Positions 57,275 to 64,000 of a DNA stretch of 64,000 bases are shown here, one piece after another; positions within the stretch are counted from its first letter, which is position 1, and every line of letters starts with the position of its first letter. The DNA lies in NCBI GenBank assembly GCA_004322045.1, contig SCRN01000040.1, positions 124,001 through 188,000 on the forward strand, in the 5' to 3' direction. The DNA comes from Paraburkholderia sp. Lineage in GTDB: Bacteria; Pseudomonadota; Gammaproteobacteria; Burkholderiales; Burkholderiaceae. The notes beneath the pieces were generated by a model, which saw nothing but the letters and a program-made list of their open reading frames with translations, was not told where the DNA came from and did no database searches. Both the position numbers and the translations under genes were made by a program.

Positions 57275-59440
57275 ATGGCGCACCCGTCGACCGTCGCTCG
57301 CACCACTGGCAAAATCCTCGCGTGGATCGTCGTCGCAGTGCTCGTGCTGTGCGCTGCGATCGCCGTGTTCGTCGTCACCTTCGACTGGAATCGAGCACGC
57401 CCCTGGGTGGACGACAAAGTCTCGCAGGCGATCGGACGGCCCTTCGCCATCAACGGCGATCTGCGCCTGAACTGGCAGCGCCCCGTGAGCGAATACGGCT
57501 GGCGCGCCTGGGTGCCCTGGCCGAGATTCTCGGCCTATGGCGTGACGGTCGGCAACCCTTCTTGGGCAGCATCGCCGACATTCGCCAAGCTCGAAAAGAT
57601 CAGCTTCGATGTCGAGGTGCTGCCGCTGTTGGGGCATGTCATCTCGGTCCCGTCGATCGACCTCGTCAACCCCTCGCTCGATCTCGAGCGACTCAAGGAC
57701 GGACGTGAAAACTGGTCGTTCGATCTGCCCAAGTCGAAGGCGCCTTCACGCTGGACGTTGCAACTGGCCGATCTCGGGTTCGCGCAAGCGCACATAGCGT
57801 TGTCCGACCAGATCAAGCAAGTGAACCTGCATGTCGATGTCGACATGCTGGGCAAACCGCTTCCGATCGGCGATGTGTTGAAACAGCAGGAGAGCGCATC
57901 GCAGGGGGCGGCCGGCGCAGTGATCGGCCAAAGCGGCGCGCGCCGGCTCGCCGCGCAGACGCAGCGCGCAGCGGCTGCGCAGCAAGCGTCGGCGCCGCTC
58001 ATCTACACGCTTGCGTGGCAAGCCAAGGGCAGCTATCGCAAGACGGACATCTCCGGGTCAGGCAAATTGGGCAACGTACTCGCACTGCGCGACGCCCAGC
58101 GGCCGTTTCCGCTGCAAGCGGATGTGAAAATAGGCGACACGCGTCTTGCGCTCGTCGGCACGCTGACCGACCCGGTGCATCTATCGGCGCTCGATCTGCG
58201 GTTGTGGCTGCAGGGCCAAAGTCTCTCGCGTCTTTATTCGATTTCGGGCGTTACGCTGCCGCAAACCCCGCCCTATGCAACCGATGGGCATCTCGTCGGG
58301 CGCCTGCAAACCGGCGCGAACGTATTCACCTATAGCGGCTTCACGGGCCGCGTGGGCGGCAGCGACATCGAAGGAACGCTGACGTACCAATCGCGTGCGC
58401 CGCGCCCGTCGTTGACGGGGCACGTCTCGTCGAAACTGCTGCAATTCGCGGATTTGGGTCCGATTATCGGGGCCGACTCCAACGCGAATAAGGCGCGGCG
58501 CGGCGAGGCCGTCAAACAACCGCCCGATCGCGTGATTCCGGTGGAGCCGTTTCACACCGATCGCTGGAAGGCAATCGATGCCGACGTCGTTTTCAAGGGG
58601 CAACGCATCGTCAAGGGCCCCTCGTTGCCGATCACGGACGTCGACGCGCACGTCGTGATGAAGGACGGCGTCCTGTCGTTCCATCCGCTGCGCTTTGGGG
58701 TCGCGGGCGGGACGTTGGCATCGGATTTCGACCTGGACGGTGCGAAGGAGCCGCTGCGCGCGCGCATGCAGCTATCGGCGCGGCATCTGAAGCTCAAGCA
58801 ACTGTTCGCGACGCAAAAGCCGATGCAATCGGCGTTGGGCGAAGTCAACGGCGACGCGCAACTGTCGGCGACAGGCAACTCGCCGGCAGCGCTTGCCGGG
58901 ACGCTGGACGGCGAGGCGAAAGCGCTCATCACGCAAGGCAAAGTCAGCCTCTTGATCATGGAGGCGGCGGGCCTGAACGTCGCCAACGTCGTCTATGAAA
59001 AGCTGTTCGGCACGCGCGATATCGACATCAACTGCATGGCGGCGGACTTTGCGGCGACCGACGGCGTGCTCGATACGCGCACGTTTGCGCTCGATACGAC
59101 CGACGCCGTGATCGGTATGAGCGGCAAGATCAATTTACGCGACGAGTCAATGGACCTGACGATCCATCCTCATACGAAAGGTTTTCGCGTCTTTACGCTG
59201 CGCTCGCCGCTGTATGTGAAAGGCACGTTCGAGCATCCCGATGTCGGTGTCAGCAAAACCGCGATCGCGTTGCGGGCCGGCGCGGCGGTCGGGCTCGGGC
59301 TGCTCAATCCGTTTGCGGCGTTGATTCCTTTGATCGCGCCGAGCCGCTCGCAGCCGACGCCGTGCGCCGCGCTGCTCGCGCAAATGCGCCAACCGCCGCA
59401 CGCGCCGCCGCCGGGCGTGCGGCCGGGGCCGGCGCATTGA
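57275..59440 (+). CDS. AsmA family protein
   Basis: A 721-residue envelope protein of the AsmA-like family, whose members bridge the inner and outer membranes and are thought to move phospholipids. One N-terminal membrane helix (13-34) anchors a large periplasmic part. The AsmA N-domain follows (GRPFAINGDLRLNW, PSIDLVNPSLDLERLKDGRENW), and a C-terminal AsmA domain with LDTRTFALDTTDAVIGMSGKINLRDESMDLTIHP. Ala/Pro/His/Arg-rich residues close the protein. Which paralogue it is cannot be told. It is divergent from fetA. Confidence 0.9.
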   Translation: MAHPSTVARTTGKILAWIVVAVLVLCAAIAVFVVTFDWNRARPWVDDKVSQAIGRPFAINGDLRLNWQRPVSEYGWRAWVPWPRFSAYGVTVGNPSWAASPTFAKLEKISFDVEVLPLLGHVISVPSIDLVNPSLDLERLKDGRENWSFDLPKSKAPSRWTLQLADLGFAQAHIALSDQIKQVNLHVDVDMLGKPLPIGDVLKQQESASQGAAGAVIGQSGARRLAAQTQRAAAAQQASAPLIYTLAWQAKGSYRKTDISGSGKLGNVLALRDAQRPFPLQADVKIGDTRLALVGTLTDPVHLSALDLRLWLQGQSLSRLYSISGVTLPQTPPYATDGHLVGRLQTGANVFTYSGFTGRVGGSDIEGTLTYQSRAPRPSLTGHVSSKLLQFADLGPIIGADSNANKARRGEAVKQPPDRVIPVEPFHTDRWKAIDADVVFKGQRIVKGPSLPITDVDAHVVMKDGVLSFHPLRFGVAGGTLASDFDLDGAKEPLRARMQLSARHLKLKQLFATQKPMQSALGEVNGDAQLSATGNSPAALAGTLDGEAKALITQGKVSLLIMEAAGLNVANVVYEKLFGTRDIDINCMAADFAATDGVLDTRTFALDTTDAVIGMSGKINLRDESMDLTIHPHTKGFRVFTLRSPLYVKGTFEHPDVGVSKTAIALRAGAAVGLGLLNPFAALIPLIAPSRSQPTPCAALLAQMRQPPHAPPPGVRPGPAH

Positions 59441-59520
59441 GCCCGCCTCTGCGCACCGAGGCGGGCAGGGTCTGGCCGACGTGTTGATGGCGCGAACCGG
59501 TGAGATCGGCGAAAGCTTGG

Positions 59521-59526
59521 TAAAAT
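59521..59526 (+). promoter_or_regulatory. candidate -10 element for the ABC-F gene
   Basis: TAAAAT lies 39 bases before the GTG start in the 125-base gap after the AsmA gene. No -35 match is visible. Confidence 0.3.
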
Positions 59527-59565
59527 ACACGGTTTTTCGCCGATCACCATTCAAAGGGACGCGCT

Positions 59566-61158
<1,593 letters not shown>

Positions 61159-61242
61159 AAAGGAGGGGGTTGCCGACAATCGAGCGCGAATCGTGAGATC
61201 GGCAGCGTCGAACGGCGAGGGCGAGCGCTTCGCCCTGCCGCG

Positions 61243-61248
61243 TAGAAT
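61243..61248 (+). promoter_or_regulatory. candidate -10 element for the aldehyde dehydrogenase gene
   Basis: TAGAAT lies 34 bases before the ATG at 61283. No -35 match is visible. Confidence 0.3.
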
Positions 61249-61282
61249 AAGCGAGTCGAAAACCCAATTGGTGAGCACTCGC

Positions 61283-62722
61283 ATGAAGACCTACGATCAC
61301 CTGTACATCGGCGGCAAATGGCTCGCGCCTTCGGGCACGGGCACGATAGACGTCATCGATTCCGGTACGGAAGCTGTCATGGGCCGCATTCCCGAGGGGC
61401 TGGCGGCCGACGCCGAAGCGGCCGTCGAAGCGGCGAAGCTCGCATTCGACGGCTGGGCAGCGACGAGCGCAACGCAACGTGCCGAATACCTCGAAAAGAT
61501 CGCTGCAAATCTGAAGGCTCGCACCGACGAGCTTGCCGCCGCGATCTGCGGCGAAGTGGGGATGCCGCTCAAGCTGACGCGCGCGATTCAGGTGGGCAGC
61601 CCCATCTATAACTGGAAGGCTTACGCCAAGCTCGCGCGACAGTTCCAATTCGAAGCTCGGGTCGGCAATTCGCTCGTCGTGCGTGAGCCGGTTGGCGTCG
61701 TGGCCGCGATCACGCCGTGGAATTATCCGCTCAACCAAATCACGTTGAAGGTCGCAGCGGCGCTCGCGGCCGGCTGCACCGTGGTGCTCAAACCCTCGGA
61801 AGTCGCCCCACTGAACGCTTTCATGCTCGCGCAAGCGATCCACGAGGCGGGGCTGCCGGACGGCGTGTTCAATCTCGTCAGCGGCTACGGGCCTGTCGTC
61901 GGCGAAGTTATCGCGAGCCATCCGTTCGTCGATATGGTCTCGTTCACGGGTTCGACGCGCGCGGGCAAGCGCGTGGCCGAACTCGCCGCGGCCAGCGTCA
62001 AGCGCGTGGCGCTGGAGTTGGGCGGCAAGTCGGCGTCGGTCGTGCTCGACGATGCCGATTTCGAGGCGGCGGTGAAGGGCACGGTGGCGGCGTGCTATCT
62101 CAATTCAGGGCAAACCTGTTCGGCGCACACGCGGCTCATCGTGCCCGCGGCGCGCTACGAACAAGCGCGCGATCTGGCGAAGGCGGCCGCTGAGACCTAC
62201 GTGATTGGCGATCCGCGCGATGAAAGCACGCGCTTGGGGCCGCTGGCCTCTGGGGCCCAATTGAAGCGCGTGCGCGATTACATCGAACGCGGCATCGCGG
62301 AGGGCGCCGAGCTCGTGACGGGTGGCGCGCAGATGCCGGACGGGTTGTCCAAGGGGTATTTCGTCAGGCCGACCGTGTTGGGTCGTGTGCATCCGAAGGC
62401 CACGATTGCGCAGGAGGAAATTTTCGGGCCGGTGCTGTCGATCCTCACATACGCGGACGAGGAAGAAGCGATCCGCATCGCCAACGATACGCCGTATGGC
62501 CTCGGCGGCGCGGTATGGGCAGGCAGCGACGAGCGCGCCGAGCGCGTTGCGCGGAGGATTCGCACGGGGCAGGTCGACATCAACGGCGGAGCCTGGAATA
62601 TGGAGGCCCCGTTCGGCGGATTCAAACAGTCGGGATACGGGCGTGAAAACGGCGTTTACGGGCTCGAAGAATATCTCGAATACAAGTCGATGCAGTTTCT
62701 GGCGGACAAGCGGGCGAAGTAA
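61283..62722 (+). CDS. NAD(P)-dependent aldehyde dehydrogenase
   Basis: A 479-residue member of the ALDH superfamily that oxidises an aldehyde to its acid. The general base is E245 in ALELGGKSA, the catalytic cysteine C279 in NSGQTCSAH, and the oxyanion Asn N147 in [17 protein letters not shown] (221-230) is the coenzyme-binding turn. The substrate cannot be told from sequence. ATG 61283 gives the family N-terminus; an upstream reading from 61136 overlapping the ABC-F gene was rejected. The gene stands alone between ybiT and ompW. Confidence 0.93.
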   Translation: MKTYDHLYIGGKWLAPSGTGTIDVIDSGTEAVMGRIPEGLAADAEAAVEAAKLAFDGWAATSATQRAEYLEKIAANLKARTDELAAAICGEVGMPLKLTRAIQVGSPIYNWKAYAKLARQFQFEARVGNSLVVREPVGVVAAITPWNYPLNQITLKVAAALAAGCTVVLKPSEVAPLNAFMLAQAIHEAGLPDGVFNLVSGYGPVVGEVIASHPFVDMVSFTGSTRAGKRVAELAAASVKRVALELGGKSASVVLDDADFEAAVKGTVAACYLNSGQTCSAHTRLIVPAARYEQARDLAKAAAETYVIGDPRDESTRLGPLASGAQLKRVRDYIERGIAEGAELVTGGAQMPDGLSKGYFVRPTVLGRVHPKATIAQEEIFGPVLSILTYADEEEAIRIANDTPYGLGGAVWAGSDERAERVARRIRTGQVDINGGAWNMEAPFGGFKQSGYGRENGVYGLEEYLEYKSMQFLADKRAK

Positions 62723-62894
62723 AGAATGCGTTGCGGATGCATTGCGCTTAGCCGGGCCCGCCGGCTGATGACCCTATGGGATGCTCCTGCCAGCCTCGCT
62801 GGTTAGCGATGCACGCTAAGACGTGACTTGTCATGGGCGAGGAAGGGTCGCATGAGCGTGCGGCCCGCTGCCGCAGGTTAGCGTAAGCCCTCAC

Positions 62895-62908
62895 TTGACT
62901 AGGGTCAA
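62895..62908. promoter_or_regulatory. FNR/Anr-type box upstream of ompW
   Basis: TTGAC, a 4-base spacer TAGG, and GTCAA form a perfect dyad of the FNR/CRP-family form (E. coli consensus TTGAT-N4-ATCAA). Its centre is 41.5 bases before the start site predicted from the -10 at 62931, the exact class II activator position. In E. coli, ompW is also under FNR control. Confidence 0.55.
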
Positions 62909-62930
62909 ATTCCCTCAGTGTTTAACCCCA

Positions 62931-62936
62931 AATGAT
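62931..62936 (+). promoter_or_regulatory. -10 element of ompW
   Basis: AATGAT matches TATAAT at four of six positions and lies 22 bases after the FNR-type box, giving a start near 62943 and a leader of about 22 bases. A small inverted repeat (AACCCC / GGGGTT) flanks it. Confidence 0.4.
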
Positions 62937-62964
62937 GTAGGGGTTTAGACGACAGGGAGTCGAT

Positions 62965-63660
62965 ATGCAAACCGAAGGTTTCACCCTCATCAAGCGTTGT
63001 ACCGTGCTGGCCTGCATGATTGGTGCGTCGCTCGCAGCGACCGACGTTTTCGCCGCGGATGCGACTTCGTCGGCCAACGTGCCGGCCACGGTGGCGTCCG
63101 GCACGAGCAGCGGCGCATTGCACGCCGGCGATTGGCTCGTGCGGCTGCGCGCCATCAGCATCGAGCCGCAGGCCCGCACGAACGAGACGCTTTCGGCGCT
63201 GAACGTCGGGGTGAACAACGCGATCGTGCCTGAGCTCGACTTCACCTACATGATCCGCGACTACCTCGGTGTGGAGCTGATCCTCGCCACTTCGCGCCAT
63301 CAGGTGACGTCCAGCCTCGGCAATCTGGGCGGCGTGGGCGTTCTGCCTCCGACGCTGTTGCTGCAATATCACTTCAATCATCAGGGACGCATCAGACCGT
63401 ACATCGGCGCCGGTATCAACTACACGCTGTTCTACAACAACGGGCTCAACGCCGGCGGCCAATCGATTTCGATCGACAACCACAGCTTCGGACCGGCAGT
63501 GCAAGCGGGCGTCGACGTGCAGATCACGAAGAAGCTTTATGTGAACGCCGATATCAAAAAGATCTGGATGAAGACGGGCGCGTCGCTTGGCGGCACGTCG
63601 CTCGGGACGCTGCATATCGACCCGTTGGTGGTGGGTGTGGGCATCGGCATGAAATTCTGA
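62965..63660 (+). CDS. ompW: OmpW family outer-membrane protein
   Basis: A 231-residue small beta-barrel porin-like protein. A signal peptide (about 1-30, cut after VFA) is followed by an eight-stranded barrel. Family features are WLVRLRAISIEPQ in strand 1, VPELDFTYMIRDYLGVELILA, LLQYHFN...RIRPYIGAGINYT, and the terminal aromatic VGVGIGMKF ending in Phe. OmpW is thought to pass small hydrophobic molecules and responds to oxygen and osmolarity in enterics. GGGAG precedes the ATG by about 6 bases. A terminator follows at once, so it is monocistronic. Confidence 0.94.
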   Translation: MQTEGFTLIKRCTVLACMIGASLAATDVFAADATSSANVPATVASGTSSGALHAGDWLVRLRAISIEPQARTNETLSALNVGVNNAIVPELDFTYMIRDYLGVELILATSRHQVTSSLGNLGGVGVLPPTLLLQYHFNHQGRIRPYIGAGINYTLFYNNGLNAGGQSISIDNHSFGPAVQAGVDVQITKKLYVNADIKKIWMKTGASLGGTSLGTLHIDPLVVGVGIGMKF

Positions 63661-63687
63661 CCGCTGCGCGAAGCGCCTCGTATTTCC

Positions 63688-63711
63688 AACGCCGGCAAGT
63701 CCGGCGTTTTT
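63688..63711 (+). terminator. intrinsic terminator after ompW
   Basis: AACGCCGG and CCGGCGTT pair around a 5-base loop, followed by TTTTTCGTTTTTC. It lies 27 bases past the ompW stop. Confidence 0.88.
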
Positions 63712-63736
63712 CGTTTTTCATTGAGGTAAAGCGCTT

Positions 63737-63940
63737 TTAGCCTTTGTCGTTGCGAAACCGCATCGCGGTGCCTTCGCGCTCGATACGCTCCCACACCGCG
63801 CGTTTTTCGACGTCGCTCATGAAGACCCAATTGGAGACCTCCATGGCCGTGCGTCCGCATCCTTTGCAGATCTCGTCGAACAACGTGGAGCACACTCCGA
63901 TGCAGGGGCTGTCGGGTAGGTCGTGGAGGTTGGAAGCCAT
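63737..63940 (-). CDS. DUF1289 family small Cys-rich protein
   Basis: A 67-residue protein with the DUF1289 motif SPCIGVCSTLFDEICKGCGRT, whose four cysteines (C13, C17, C25 and C28 by count) suggest a bound metal or iron-sulfur cluster. A WERIEREG helix closes it. Family members are widespread and uncharacterised, and are often found near oxidoreductases. The ATG at 63940 follows GCTTGCG, with no strong ribosome site. It is convergent with ompW, and the ompW terminator lies between them. The remaining 60 bases to the window end hold nothing recognisable. Confidence 0.9.
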   Translation of the reverse strand: MASNLHDLPDSPCIGVCSTLFDEICKGCGRTAMEVSNWVFMSDVEKRAVWERIEREGTAMRFRNDKG

Positions 63941-64000
63941 CGCAAGCGGTCTCGAAAACGGAGCTGCCTGTATGGTATCCGAGGGCGAACGCGCTTTGAC

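Overview
The window is a 64 kb stretch of bacterial chromosome, GC-rich, densely packed, and almost entirely core genome. Gene content and order point to the family Burkholderiaceae (Burkholderia, Paraburkholderia, Trinickia and relatives). Supporting blocks are trxA-rho, ffs-dnaX-ybaB-recR, surE-pcm-nlpD-rpoS, ndk-rlmN-rodZ-ispG-hisS-yfgM-bamB-der, hfq-hflX-hflK-hflC-hisZ-purA, and phaC-phaA-phaB-phaR. The long Pcm N-terminal extension and the lineage-type small secreted proteins fit as well. I cannot name the genus from sequence reading alone. I see no mobile element, phage gene, tRNA, rRNA or CRISPR array, and no broken gene.

Layout. 1-3.1 kb: mtfA, rho and trxA on the minus strand, then the 4.5S SRP RNA gene. 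3.3-7 kb: DNA polymerase III tau, YbaB and RecR. 7-8.2 kb: a class III CoA-transferase. 8.5-12.2 kb: the stationary-phase cluster surE-pcm-nlpD-rpoS. 12.2-16.4 kb: two nuclease-like genes, rlmD and a BAX-inhibitor-like membrane protein. 16.6-26 kb: ndk, rlmN, rodZ, ispG, hisS, yfgM, bamB and der. 26-33.5 kb: hfq, hflX, hflK, hflC, a DUF2065 gene, hisZ, purA and a phosphoribosyltransferase. 33.6-41.7 kb: kup, tex, a secreted coiled-coil protein, a YdcH-type protein and a DinG-type helicase. 41.9-45 kb: bamD, rluD and pgeF. 45.3-50 kb: the class I polyhydroxyalkanoate (PHA) operon. 50.4-64 kb: rimO, a secreted hypothetical, metC, serB, another secreted hypothetical, fetAB, an AsmA protein, a YbiT-type ABC-F protein, an aldehyde dehydrogenase, ompW and a DUF1289 gene.

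How the genes work together. Envelope biogenesis is spread over bamB, bamD, rodZ, yfgM, nlpD, pgeF, the AsmA gene and ompW. Ribosome and RNA maturation uses rlmD, rlmN, rluD, rimO, der, hflX and hfq. PHA storage is complete: thiolase, reductase, synthase and the PhaR regulator. Stress and stationary-phase functions are rpoS, surE, pcm, hfq and the hflKC protease regulator.

Start codons were re-chosen for many genes on Shine-Dalgarno position, family length and motif numbering. Non-ATG starts are supported for hflX and fetB (TTG) and for hflK, the 13.1 kb endonuclease-like gene and the ABC-F gene (GTG).

I found no previously undescribed system. The most testable observations are these: an FNR/Anr-type box at exactly class II spacing upstream of ompW; a five-copy perfect 15-bp tandem repeat inside rimO; a four-copy 19-residue repeat in the tau linker; three genes whose -10 element lies so close to ATG that leaderless mRNAs are predicted; a simple-repeat leader before pgeF; and a phaC promoter with a direct repeat at its start site.
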